From Blastomyces gilchristii SLH14081 (taxonomy: Eukaryota > Ascomycota > Eurotiomycetes > Onygenales > Ajellomycetaceae), in NCBI RefSeq assembly GCF_000003855.2, contig NW_003101642.1, positions 62,001 through 126,000 of the forward strand: a stretch of DNA of 64,000 bases, given 5' to 3'. This document shows positions 1 to 11,395 of the stretch, in pieces. The notes below the pieces were generated by a model that saw only the letters and a list, made by a program, of their open reading frames with translations, was not told where the DNA came from and searched no databases. Each line of letters begins with the position of its first letter. Positions within the stretch are counted from its first letter, which is position 1. The position numbers and the translations under genes were made by a program.

Positions 1-712
1 TTTTTTTGGCATTGTTATTGAAAATTCTTGACAAGAGCCTGAGTCCCTCATGAGTCGCTTACTTGACGTCACGGCTTAAGCGCATTGTACCCAATGATTT
101 TGGTTTGAAGAGTCCCGCTTTCTATCATAGAACCAAAATTTCAATCATGTTGGATATGAGATATCTGAACTTGAAACTGTCATACCAAGTTGGACATCGA
201 CTGGCCGTGTCGAGGAGGAATCATCGACTCTGGCTGCATCCATGAACAGCAAACCCGAATGCTTGGGGCTTGCCAGTACATTTCAAGACTTTCTATTCAA
301 CCTTGAAATTGACGGGCTGAATTGATGAACTAAATGGCATTTGGACAAGTCCATGTCGTTTCTGAAAGAATTAGGGCCTGTTCGGTGCGTCCGTACTTTT
401 TGAACGCAATAGTGGATCTCATTAAAAATAGCGTATTTAACTACCAATTATTAGTAGCACCCACCACCACACTACTCCGTATTCCATAACTAATTGAGAT
501 CACTCCATGCTGGCTTTTTAATTTCACATTCAACGCGGACGCGTTGAAATCATATTCTCCCAAATCTATGGTTGATATGATGTCTCATCAATGCAATATC
601 TGGATGTGGAGGATGACAATACTCAAACCTCTACAATTCCACCTTGTCATTCTGCTGTTGACTATTTTCCATGCTGATGATCTTCGCTGACAATACTCTT
701 CTGTATGATGGA

Positions 713-794
713 GAAAGAAGCTCACAAAAATGTGTTCTTTTTGAATGGAGTCCAGAGTCAGTTCAAAAAGAATGTGTTTTTGCAAGCTTCTTTC
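713..794. repeat. Long imperfect inverted repeat (hairpin)
   Basis: The left arm starts GAAAGAAGCT and the right arm ends AGCTTCTTTC. Roughly 33 of 40 positions pair around a short centre, including a perfect 11-bp core (TTCTTTTTGAA at 735-745 with TTCAAAAAGAA at 762-772). It may be the core of the putative MITE. Confidence 0.75.
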
Positions 795-984
795 TAACCA
801 ATATTAGTTAACTGCCTCCACTATGAACACTATTCTACACTATATTGTCTCTAAAAGTGCTATTCTACACTGTCACACACTGTTGAAGTTAAATACTGCT
901 TATTCATAAGATCTTGACAAAAGATGCAAGTACAGCTGCTCAATCCACTGAACATCTGGCCTTTTTCATCCATACTTTGCACAA

Positions 985-1011
985 AGCAGCTGTAATATTA
1001 GTACAGCTGCT
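985..1011. repeat. Perfect 10-bp inverted repeat
   Basis: AGCAGCTGTA (985-994) and TACAGCTGCT (1002-1011) are perfect inverses with a 7-nt loop. A further copy of the right arm lies at 931-940, so the unit appears duplicated locally. Confidence 0.8.
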
Positions 1012-1468
1012 CTGCCCACCAAACAGTTGTTATATTGGGGCTGTACTTTTTTAAAGAAGTGGAGATCTGTACAAAAAGAACGAGTACACACGGCCGCACC
1101 GAGTGCGCACCGCTCATGAGTTGACGGTGTCTCATTCATAGTGGATACTTATCCTGCACGACAATGTTCACAAGACGACTTTCATTGGACTTCAATCGAG
1201 TGGATATCAAGATCACTCTCCACACCGAAAGCCAAGCCCCTAGAGGGCGTAGCAGTGGCAGTGAAACCGGGTAGAATAGTTTCGCAGCAACCTTCCTTGC
1301 TACGAACTAACCAAGAAAGTGTCCCTACGTGTGTTAGCTAGCAAGATAACATATAAAGATGGTGCACCACCCACTACCCCCCCTCCTCCCCCCCCCCGGG
1401 ATTGTCTTGCCACTTTTTCGCTCACATTGTTTCCTTAACACCATAGTTTGGCGTGAGGCAAGATACCA

Positions 1469-4400
1469 ATGACGACGCCAAATCAACCGGATGGCCGCGA
1501 GCCCATCATTTCGATTTCTGCCGCGTGGAACTCCTTCATCAGGCTATCCGGCAGCTTTGATTTGAAGCCGAATGAAGAAGATATTGTCCAGCTTCTCCTA
1601 GTCTCGAATTTGGAAATAGCAAAAGTTAGGCTCTTTGCTTGGGGCAAGGTCATTGGATTAAATTCGGGTGAGAATGTCGGGGCGCTGCAAAACTATACAA
1701 CACGGCTAAACCAGGAACCCATTGGTGAAAGAGTACTTCGCCATATGCTTGCCGTTGAGAAGATATTTAACCTCTTCAAATCGACAAGGGAATTCCATGG
1801 GATGACTATTCGCGTCACTAGCTCTGTCCCTACGGACGGTGGAAATGGTAGTGGGTCTGCTGCGGGGACAGCATTGGCGGATATGTCATCAGCACTTAAG
1901 CAGTGTTACAGAGCCCTACACAGATGTATGGGTAATTGGTCTAGCGTGGAACTCAACAGTAGGATAATGTGGTCTATTCACGACAAGTCAGAATTTGGTT
2001 TGTTCGTGTCTGCTTTTGGGAATGCTATTGAATCCTTACTTGCCTCCTTTCCCGACTTGAAAAGAGACGTTCAAGAAACTGTGCGCAATGCGATACCCTA
2101 CGAGGGTGATGCTGCCGGCAGCAGTGTACTCGAACAGCTCCTACAACAAGCTTCCTCCCCAGCAGAAGCCTATCAGGATGCCGTTGCCGAAGTGGAGTCG
2201 CTTCACAAAAGTATTATTTCCACTTCTGGCGACTACCACATCCCTGCCATCGCTGGTATCAAACATATCTTCATGCCGTTAAGTCAAGACCCTCCTATGT
2301 CGAAGGCAGAATGGAGTGCTGCTACAGCACAACGCCAGGCGGCAATCAAATTTTCCGCGGCGGTGTGTCGTGTAGGAGAAAAGGGGGAAGGTAGGGTAGT
2401 TATAGCCATGAATCAGAATTCATTTCCATCTTTGCACGTCAGTGCGGCTGCCTATTGGGAAGAATTCTGCCAACCTCGTGAGAGCTACGTGCGTGCTATA
2501 AAAGAAGAAAAGGGTTTCATGGAACCGACTCACTCTTCACTCAGTTAGTCCCCCTTGAAAAGTGGTTGCTCATATGGATGAAGCTGATGGCTTTGCTACC
2601 CAGCACTTTATCATCGAGCACAGTACATGAGAAGACCTCCATTCCGCCCATTCTATCGTAATACAAGCGAGGAAGTAGTATTCTTCGATATGGAAAGTGA
2701 GCCGAGATATCAACACGTCTACCCTGGAACATTAACTGTTGAGGGCTTTGGGCTGGAGGCGTGGAGATATGCGAAAGAACACTCAGGCCCACAATACTCT
2801 CACAAAACCGCATTCTTACAAAAAATGCCTGCGGTCTCACTGACCAAGCTACTTCGACGATTTGAGGAACTTCAGTGCGTTGATAGGCCCTTCGGTTTGA
2901 ACATACAGGAGGACGCACTTGACATTCGCGAAATTTTTGGCGACAGCTGGTAAGACTAATATGCACAAACATACTGTTGCGTTATGCCTACCGTTCTACC
3001 ACGTCTAACGGTGACATCACGCGAACTTAGCTTAACTCCATTCCAACGAGTCCCAGACGCAGGGTCTGAGATCCAACAATTATGCTCACTACTCGACATG
3101 GATAATAATTTCCGTAATTTTACATCGAGTTCGGGTCTCGCAACGGCATGGGTCGGAGGGTCATTGCACCCTTTCCTTCGGCAAATTATTCTGTCAAGGG
3201 AGCTGGCACTCCGTCTCGAGTTCCATCCAAATGCACCGCTGCCGGACATGTCGCCCAAGATTGTAGCGTCCCTTATTGTTCAAGACTTGTATTTTCAAAA
3301 CGCAAAAATCTCCCTACAGGACAAACCCATTCAACTCAAGAAAGTGGATAATCCGGACGAAATACGAGCAGCAGAGGACTTGAAAACCCAGGGTAATGCA
3401 GCATTTGCAAAGGGCGAACATCAAGCGGCGGTTGATTTTTATACACAGGCCATCAATATTAATCCCTCAAACGCTGTTTTCCACATGAACAGGGCAGCAG
3501 CATATTACCATATGAAGAAGTACGATCAAGCAGCTGAGGACGCAACCTCTGCGACCCAACTTGACCCCCAGTACATCAAAGCATGGGTTCGTCGAGCGGA
3601 TTCAGAGTTGAAGCTGGATAAGGCAAAGAAAGCATACGATTCCTACCGTATAGCAATCGAGCTTTCGGGTAACGAAGCCACTGTGTCGATGGTAGAAGGA
3701 CTTGACAATGCTGAGACGAAAATCAGAGCAGATATGCAGAGAATCCAGGCAGAGCCCGTGCTCAGCAGGAGGCACGCTCTTCAGAAGGCATTCCTGGACG
3801 AGGACTGGGACATGTCTGGGAAACTTGGCACTTTTACCAGCTCTGCCATTGAACGGCAAACCCAGGGACTTCTTTCGTTTGCTTCACAGATGAAGTGGCC
3901 GTATATCAATGAAGTTGAGGATTACATCCCCAAAGCAGTGGAGAACTTCCGCAAATCTGGCTCGAGTCCCCTCCTCCTATTTGACTGGTTTTACGGCTGT
4001 GTTCTACCAGGAAAATGGACTGCGCTCACAATCATGTCCTGTCTTATCTGGTCCTCGCCGTCGGTTCCACTCGCCGAACCCGCGCCGTACTACGAATGCG
4101 GCCTTTCACTACCAAGCCAAACGTATTGGAGAGTCCGAACTGTATTAGGTAGCGTTCTCGGCTGCCTTCCAGGAGTTAAGTCACTGTGCGGATGGATCGG
4201 ACCATGTCCACCGGTGGAATTTACCGACCCACCCTCGCACGCAACAAAGGATTTCAACAAGAAGCCACATTATGTCCATCTCCAAGCAGATGACGCTGCT
4301 ATTGTAAAGGATCTTTCCACTATCCCTCACTTCGATCCCGAGGCTGCCCATCAACTATTCTTGGAGGCCTGTTTGCGAAGCGGGGAAAGCTTAGAAAGTA

Positions 4401-5023
4401 TCGACTTCCTAGAGAACATAGTAGATCCTAAGAAATGGGTGATCCCACAACCTCTCGCTCGAGCAACAGCCGTTACCTGTTCTATAAGCGCTATCCAACT
4501 CAAAGCCTTACCCTCCGACACTTGGTCGGAAGGGTTGAATGAGGCCCAGCTTGAAAGCCAGACTCGATATCGAGCGAGCATTGTGATAGAGGTCAAAAAT
4601 GGCTCGCGCCAAAAGACAGTTAAATATGACCTGAATTACAACTCGATTTTCGTAACCTTGCCGCCATGTCATCTTGGAAAAAGGGAATCGCATGAACTCC
4701 ATAAGAGGGAGCTACTAAAGGAGAAGGAGATGGACATTTGGGCTCTAATAGGCGGGTCATCGAGGCGTTCGCTAATCCCAGGCTTCCGGACTGGTAGTTC
4801 TCTTGGTGACCGCTCCAATATAAACGACGATGTCACGATCATTAATGTTGGTAATGTTGGTAGTAGCGGGGAAGCTGAGGTTCTCGCAAGAGCTTGGTGC
4901 TCGGAGCGTGGGAAAAATGCAGTAATCCGACGGAGCGGAGGACCTTGCTTAACATGTGCGATACGAGCGGCGCGTCCTCCTCCAGTTGGGTTGGGGACGG
5001 ACGTTTTGATTTGGCTCTCTTGA
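1469..5023 (+). CDS. HeLo-domain protein with carboxylate-clamp TPR (possibly disrupted)
   Basis: Seen: three open stretches in one frame, joined best as exons 1469-2488, 2624-2949 and 3031-5023. The second intron (GTAAGA donor, CTAAC branch, TTAG acceptor, 81 nt) is strong. Residues about 20-200 resemble the HeLo domain of the HET-S prion-inhibition family: an N-terminal helix, AKVRLFAWGKVIGL, then a helix with IMWSIHDKSEF before FPDLK. Codons at about 3370-3670 encode three TPR units whose key positions (LKTQGN, HMNRAAAY, KAWVRR) match the K-N-N-K-R carboxylate clamp that binds Hsp70/Hsp90 C-termini. The C-terminus has a Cys-rich CLTCAIRAAR motif. HeLo domains in other fungal proteins form membrane-damaging assemblies in incompatibility; a chaperone-linked version here is inference. 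The first intron excludes protein-like sequence scattered over three frames, so the gene may instead be a pseudogene. TPR identity is firm, HeLo likely. Confidence 0.65.
2489..2623 (+). other. Intron or frameshifted coding segment in the HeLo-TPR gene
   Basis: A GTGCGT donor and CACAG acceptor give a 135-nt, frame-preserving intron. The removed DNA nevertheless reads as plausible protein in pieces: VPLEKWLL in one frame, then MDEADGFATQHFIIEHS in another, then EKTSIPPIL in a third. That pattern is what several small indels in a formerly coding segment would leave. Confidence 0.45.
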
Positions 5024-5399
5024 ACCATTTTACGAAACAGGAAGCCGAATATGCATTTTTGAATGATTTTCCTTCTCATATTTTAAATGTCTCCAGCACC
5101 CGAGGCTGCGAAGGCTCAGCCTTTCCTACCAGTTTCATCGTTCAGTTGTGGGCTTGGAAAGTGGCACCATCCTAAGATGAACCACGGTGGTGCTGACGAC
5201 CAGGCCAGAGGTTATTTTCATTATTTTTTAAAGCCTATAGAGCATTCAACTATAGCAAATGCAAAGGGATCTCAATTTGGTTATATCCTTTATATCCTGC
5301 TCAACCCTTCTCTGAAAATACCGTTCCGCGCAACCAAAATAATAAAACAAAATGCAAAAATTCTTTCAGATAGATCACGGTTAAATATCGTCATATACC
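5024..5399. other. Convergent 3' spacer
   Basis: Lies between the stop codons of the HeLo-TPR gene (+) and hxA (-). It is AT-rich and probably holds both 3' UTRs and poly(A) signals. No gene is seen. Confidence 0.6.
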
Positions 5400-8300
5400 C
5401 TAAGAAATAGCAACGAAAAACGGTTTCTGCCCCTCACCCTTAACAACATTACTCATCCTCACCAACTTGTCCCCAACTGCCAACCTCAGCTTCTCCGCCG
5501 TGGCCGGACTATCCAGAACCAACTTCTCTTTGACTCCATGATCCTTTCGAGCACTGAGCAGCGCATCTCTCAGAGCGAACAGAACCGTGGCGCCCAAGAA
5601 CAGCGGTGGTTCACCGACGCCCTTACTGCTCTGGATAGACCGGAGGTGCTTCCACGACACCCCTTGCAGGAAGCTAACATTGAACTCTTGCGGGATGTCG
5701 CTGAACCCAGGAATCTTGTATGTGCCGGGGCCACGTGTCGCAAGGTGGCCGGATTTGCTGTGCCAGAGGGACTCTTCGATGCTGTAGAGTCCTTGTCCCT
5801 GAACAAAGGCTCCCTCAACTTGACCGTAGTCGATGGCTGGATTGATTGAACGGCCCACGTCCATTTTTATGTCGGTGCGGAGGACGGTGTGGTCCCCCGT
5901 AAGGACGTCCAGTTCAACTTCGGTGCAAGCAACGCCCTAGAAACATATCATAGTTCAGCAATCCACCATTTCTGACAAATAGGGAGTAGGGGGTAAATTA
6001 AGTGAGCCATACCTGAGTGAAATAGTAGTACATTGGTTTGACGGTGTCCGGATTATAATTGCCCCATTTATGGCCGATCTTGGGCATCTTCCAAAACCCT
6101 GTCGCAACCAAATTCACGCGGTCTCTATATGCAGCATGCGCAATTTGCGAGAGCGGCGCATCCCTACCAAATTTCTCCCAGTACGGTTTGAGACGTTCGT
6201 TGAGCTGGTCACACGCATTCTTGACTGCCATGCCATTAAGGTCACTACCAGAAGACGCAGCCGTGGGCGAGGCGTTGGCAATCTGATATGTTGCAGTGTC
6301 CTGCGTATAAATGGAGTCTATGGGAGCGTTCAACTCTTGAGCTGCAACCTGGCACATCTTCGTATACAGGCCCTGACCCATTTCCGTTCCACCATGGCTG
6401 AGGAGGATCGAGCCATCAGCGTACATTTTCACAGATGCACCCGCCTGGTTGAGATGGATTGCTGTTGCGAATGAGAGGCCGAATTTTGTTGGTACCAGGC
6501 AAATACCGCGCTTCTTCCACTTGTTTCGGGCATTGAACTTGGCGATTTGCGCCTTGCGCTCGTCATACTTGGCTTCCTCTCGGACTTGCTCGAGCAACAT
6601 CGGAACATGCCAATCTTCATCAATCACTTGGTGGAATGGGGTCCGTTGACCTTGTTCGTACAGGTTCTTCCAACGGAGCTCGTCTACTGGCATGTTCAGC
6701 CCCTCGGCAATCGTATACATGAAACTTTCAGTGATAAACATGGCCTGTGGTCCGCCAAAGCCTCTAAAAGCAGTGTTTGTAACTGTGTTAGTTTTGCATA
6801 CCCATCCACGGATATGTGCATTGGGGAAATAATAACAATTGTCAAGATGTGTGCAGCAGCGGTCCATGACAGCTCCGCTCATATCCAGGGACCACCCGGC
6901 ATTGCCGTAGCAGTCCGCATCAATGGCGACAAGCTTTCCATCGTTCATTACACCAATTTTGTAGCGGCACATAATGGGATTTCGTTGTCCGCTTGTCATC
7001 ATGTCTTCGTCGCGGTTCAACATAGCTCTCATTGGGCGTCGTTCTTTTTTCGCAGCTATCGCAAGTATAGCAGCTAGCTGAACGCTTCGAGACTCCTTGC
7101 CACCGAAAGCACCTCCCATCCGTTTGACTCTCGCATTGATACGGTTGCTTGGAACTCCAGTCACGCGGCTGACAAATTCCTGAGTCTCCATTCTGCGGCT
7201 TTGTTAGTACCTGAACTGTTATGAATTAAATACAAAGAAAAAAAAAAAAATACTTACGTATTTTGAGTTGAGGACCAAACATCCATTGTACCATCCTCAG
7301 CATGAGGGACAACCAAGGCAGCATTTGTCTCTAAGTAAAAGTGCTCTTGCCCTCCACATCTAATCGTTCCCTCGAAAATTCTGTCGCACTTGGCGAATAC
7401 CTCCGCCATTTTCTCGGGTGGTGCACCTTTCCGAAGTTCCTTTCCATGCTTGAAGAAGCTCTTCGCTTCGATGGCTTCATCAATGGTCAAGATAGCCGGT
7501 AAATCCTCATAAACCACCTTAACAGCTCGTGCTGCAGCTTGTGCTTTAAGGGCTGTCTCGGCATATACCATTCCAATTGGCTGACCATGTGAGTGCACCT
7601 CGTCGAGCGCGAAAAAAGGTTCGTCCTTGACAATAGATCCCCAAAAGTTCATTTCGGGATCAACGCTATGTTTGTCTACGTACCCAACTGCTAAGCCCGG
7701 AGCAAGAGCTGTAGTCCAGTCCACTGATATGATCTTTGCGTGGGCCCTTTCTGAAAGAACAAGTGCACCGTAAAGCTCATTTTCTTGATACGGCATGTCA
7801 TCAACATATTCTGCCTCGCCAGTAGCGTGCTTCAAGCCAGAAAGATGGGGGATCTGCTTGCCAACAACGCGTTGTTCATGGGGGTTATAATTATCCCTGG
7901 TCCCGATGGAGATATTTCGGTGTATTTCCTCAACAAGTGCCTGGTCCACTTCTGCGAGCTCAAAATCGGCATTCACCTCGTGCCAGAATCGGAAGAAAAG
8001 CGACAAAGCTAGCGTCCTACGATAAGCCGCCATACCTCCCGGGACGTCATAGGGAAGCGGGAAATCCTCGAGCAACGTTTGAAGTGCTCCATCGAGGGTT
8101 TCCGCTACGGACCACTTTTTCCCTATCAAGTATCTGATTGTTTTAGGAGCCAGAACAGTCATTGGCGCCATCCCGCCATACGCCAATGAGACATCTTTAA
8201 CGGTATCTCCTTCATCAAATCGAACCCTGAAACCTGCCGTGACAATGGCAATGTCGTCATCCTTTCGCTTGGCTTGTTTGTATGATTTGGTCACTTCGCG

Positions 8301-10007
8301 AACATCTGCAGGGGGAATAGGGACGCGAATTTGAGTGATGATTCCCCCTTGGGGTAGTGCAGTTTTCCGATATCCACGGAACATGGTTACCATTGGAATC
8401 GAATGCTCCTTCTCCGCTGTCTTGGCCACTACAGTTGCATTTATAGCCAAAAGTACTGGGTTCATATCTGATATAGGGGAAGCCGTAGCAATATTTCCAG
8501 CTAGTGATGCCACATTTCGAATCTGGCGCCCAGCAAAGTATCTGAGGACCTTCGCCATAGCACTGAAGACAGACCCTCTTCGGCCCAGTTTTGAGGATAG
8601 ATCATAGCAAAGATTTTCAATATCGGTCAATGGCGCATTCCCACCAATAACAAGTTCCTTCGCCTTTGATAAATCAGCGGGAATCGATATTGTGTTCATC
8701 TCCTCGATGTCCGAAACAAAGACAGAAACAGCAAACTCTGAGCCTTTAAAGCGGATCTCAACTTGGATTTCGCTCGCACCGCTGACAATGGTTGCAGATG
8801 GGAATGTAGCCATGATGTCAACTAATTGCTGTAAATTCGTTGGGCGGAGCCATATTTTCTTCTCGTCGCCATAACATAGGGGCTGGTCGACAAACTTCGA
8901 TAGTGCAGGTGGGTAGATCAACTCTGCTGAGGGAGTATACTCGGCAAGCTCAATCTGGGGTTCTTTTTTACACGCCGGAAGTGTGATTTCTTCGGAAAGA
9001 CTAGTCTCAGAGCTATTGTCGTCTACAGAAGTGGAGCCAAGCGATGTGGAGGGATCCGATGCAGGGGGTTCCTTACTTGGCTTATCGCGGCAACATCCCC
9101 CAGGTCTTCCGCATGAGCCACTTGAGGATTTCGAAGCTTTATCAAACTGGCCTTGTAGATACGTCGCTGCCTCATGTTCGGTATCCTTCTCAGCATCGAC
9201 TGGAAGAGAGTTCTTGCCTTCGACCAGCTGCCCCTTAAGGTCCTCAACAATGAAAGTCCTAGCGGCTTGTAGAATGGGCTTGTAACCCGTACACCGACAT
9301 AGGTTTCCATCCAGATGGCCTTTCATTTCAATATCGTTTTCTGATAGAGAAAATTTGCCGGTTTCCGGGTCATAAGCATTTCTAATAATGGAGTACAGGG
9401 ACATAACTATGCCGGGTGTACAAAATCCACATCTGCATTGAATGCATATTTAGCATAAAACATACACGACCCCTTTCCGAAAGGTAAGATATGACATACT
9501 GTGACCCATGAAGCTTACCCATCCGTTCCTGCAACGGGTGAGGCTTATCAACACTCCCAAGCCCTTCCACGGTAATGACATGTTTCCCGACAACTAGAGT
9601 AACAACCTGGTTAAACACAAAAAGACAACAGTCCCTTGATATACCAGAGTGAAATTAGAATTTATAAGTAAGAAAAGCGCGAACTCACCTCCCACTAGCG
9701 GGAACAGACAAGCATTTACAGACAGGTGCTTGATTCTTCTTAGGTTTTTGGCGTCTCTTACTTGTAGCACCACCGTGCAAGCGCCACAGCCACCCTCTCC
9801 ACATCCCAACTTTGTTCCTTTCAAACCACGCCGTGATCTGATAAAGTCCAACAGAGTCCAGTGCGGGTTAGGGTTTCTCAACTCAACCTTGGCCCCGTTG
9901 AGATAGAACTGCAGGACTGAGGTAGTATATGTGGATTTGACAAGTGCCTGCAGTGCGTCGTCGGAGGGGATGGAAGCCGCCTCCGAGTTTGGTACGGGGA
10001 GACCCAT
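5400..10007 (-). CDS. hxA: Xanthine dehydrogenase (purine hydroxylase I)
   Basis: Oxidises hypoxanthine to xanthine and xanthine to urate with NAD+, a cytosolic molybdo-flavoprotein of purine catabolism. Exons (minus strand) 9689-10007, 9500-9593, 7258-9432, 6013-7192 and 5400-5936 join in phase to 1434 aa. Order of domains: plant-type [2Fe-2S] centre (CGEGGCGAC near residue 69), second [2Fe-2S] centre (CGFCTPG and LCRCTG), FAD domain, then the Mo-pterin domain with [27 protein letters not shown] and VGEPPLF. These hold the substrate Glu, Arg, Phe and catalytic Glu known from the bovine enzyme. About 70 residues longer than typical, mostly a Ser/Cys-rich linker between the FeS and FAD domains. 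It is divergent from the OYE gene. The paralogous nicotinate hydroxylase HxnS is the main alternative, but conservation with xanthine dehydrogenases is strong. Confidence 0.93.
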
Positions 10008-10564
10008 GATGAATGGAAGAAGTTATAGTATGATAATAGGAGATACGAGCAGAGCTACAGGACGGGGGAATATGGGGCGTTTAAAGTGTTTCGTTGCATG
10101 ATATATAAAAAAACAGGCCCTTTTGGAATGACAGCCAAGGAACGTGAGAGTTGCCGCCAGAGATTCAAAAATGTTATAGTCCGCTCCTCCGTTCGCCGCG
10201 CTGTGATAGGGCGCAGGACACTTACACAGGAAGTATGGAGTTCTGGCTTGAGACAGACAAGATGACAGTCCAGAGCCAGATGCAACGAGTCAGGATGGAT
10301 CAATTTGTCATGACACGACCTAGATGTACATGTATATGTACATACATATGTATGTAGAGTATGCGCTGCATGGATGTATATAACCTTACCAGTTTGATAT
10401 TTTTGGTATTTTTGGTTTCCCCGCCTTGCCCCTCCTCCCAAACTTCTTGACGCTCTAGGGTAATAAATAATACGCGTGTTTCTTACGTATTGTATGAAAC
10501 AATGGTCTTTGTCTCGGGCGTACGGTACGGTAACACAATATCGGTATATAACTCTGTCCAAAAG

Positions 10565-10617
10565 TGGGGGTTCACCCCCAACTCAGCAATTTAGGGTTTG
10601 GGGCTAGGGCTTAGGGC
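10565..10617. repeat. Hairpin followed by telomere-like tract
   Basis: TGGGGG and CCCCCA (10565-10580) form a 6-bp hairpin with a 4-nt loop. At 10591-10617 follow degenerate TTAGGG-like units (TTAGGG, TTTGGGG, CTAGGG, CTTAGGG). The tract is too short and irregular to be a true telomere. Confidence 0.6.
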
Positions 10618-10738
10618 AGCCTCATCCAGCCTCGGATCAGGAACGACAAACTCTAGTCAGACGTTTTTCTCTCTCTCTATAGATCTCAACAGCTCTCCTG
10701 GGAATAAATCTGCCGCATGTGAAATATAATATCATCAA

Positions 10739-10756
10739 TAGAGAGAGAGAGAGAGC
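10739..10756. repeat. (GA)n microsatellite
   Basis: About nine GA units in the hxA-OYE spacer. Confidence 0.9.
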
Positions 10757-11395
10757 TTATGACTGCTGCCTCTCTGAACTGCTCCGCTGAATATATTACT
10801 TCTCAAATCGCTTGCTTAAAAACGGCTTCTTCCAGCTCCAAGCCGCCACTACCGAGCTTGCTCCTGCGCGTGGGGCATTTAACTACGCTACTCCCGCGCT
10901 GAGTTGCTCTAATCCGTATAAAAATGGAGCCGTGGCCATGGTCGCCGCCATCCTTTTACCCTGTTGAAAGCCCGCTCTTGGAGAGTTGTGGGGAATCATG
11001 TTGGCGAATCCACCAGGCAATGGACGGAGCTAGAGAGGGGCGCAATGGTCCTCCCACCTTACGCATGCGGCGGCTTGGAAGAGCGCTCGATGCTTGAGGA
11101 TCCAAAGCACCAGGAATGGCGTGGGAATGGGTTTTCTCAGGACAGAATGAGGAAAAGAAGTGGAAAAAGCAAGAAGATTGTCAAAAGTCCCGAGTATTAA
11201 AACTTGGGTGTTCTAATTGAGAGTGCTCGTACACTTCCATTTTCCGCTCCAACGTCAAACTCCTACTTCCTTTCTTTCCTTCCTCTTCTATTGTTAAACG
11301 TCTCTGGAAGAAGAAATAGAAAAAAAATCAAAAGAAGTTATCCTTGTCTTTTCAGTTTCCATCTAGCTCCCATACCTACATACTCCGCTTGAACA

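Larger units (their letters stand above)
371..1115. repeat. Possible decayed MITE-like element
   Basis: The left end begins near AGGGCCTGTTCGGTGCG and the right end, read on the minus strand, contains CTCGGTGCGGCCGT. About 12 of 17 terminal positions match, so the inverted repeats are imperfect. The interior has no coding capacity but is rich in short inverted and direct repeats, as in non-autonomous DNA transposons. No target-site duplication could be fixed by eye, and there is no second copy in this window. A chance pairing of ends cannot be excluded. Confidence 0.3.
1..1468. other. AT-rich spacer with hairpins and a possible decayed MITE
   Basis: No convincing gene is seen; short open frames here have no recognisable content. 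The stretch carries two inverted repeats (713-794 and 985-1011), a duplicated 12-mer (CTATTCTACACT at about 831 and 860), two copies of TACAGCTGCT (931 and 1002), and terminal sequences near 378-396 and 1085-1110 that are imperfect inverses sharing TCGGTGCG. Together these suggest a decayed non-autonomous element. A C-rich tract (about 1376-1399) lies just upstream of the next gene and may be part of its promoter. Confidence 0.5.
10008..11395. promoter_or_regulatory. Divergent promoter region of hxA and the OYE gene
   Basis: A 1.39 kb spacer between two start codons, so it must hold both promoters. It contains one HGATAR (GATA-factor type) site at about 10204, which would suit nitrogen control of hxA, but a single site is weak evidence. 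No CGG-N6-CCG purine-regulator (UaY) site was spotted. Also present are ATGTACATGTA-type repeats (10323-10356), a hairpin, a telomere-like tract and a (GA)n run. The 11204-11395 pyrimidine-rich stretch is probably the OYE 5' leader. Confidence 0.6.

Noticed and set aside
2541..2972. Minus-strand frame antisense to the HeLo-TPR gene
   Set aside because: It is a shadow of the plus-strand coding sequence with no recognisable domain.
10055..10561. 168-codon minus-strand frame in the hxA-OYE spacer
   Set aside because: Composition follows ATGTAC and similar repeats; no homology recognised and it lies in the hxA promoter.
10964..11200. 78-codon plus-strand frame upstream of the OYE gene
   Set aside because: No start context, splice continuation or family signal; probably leader sequence.
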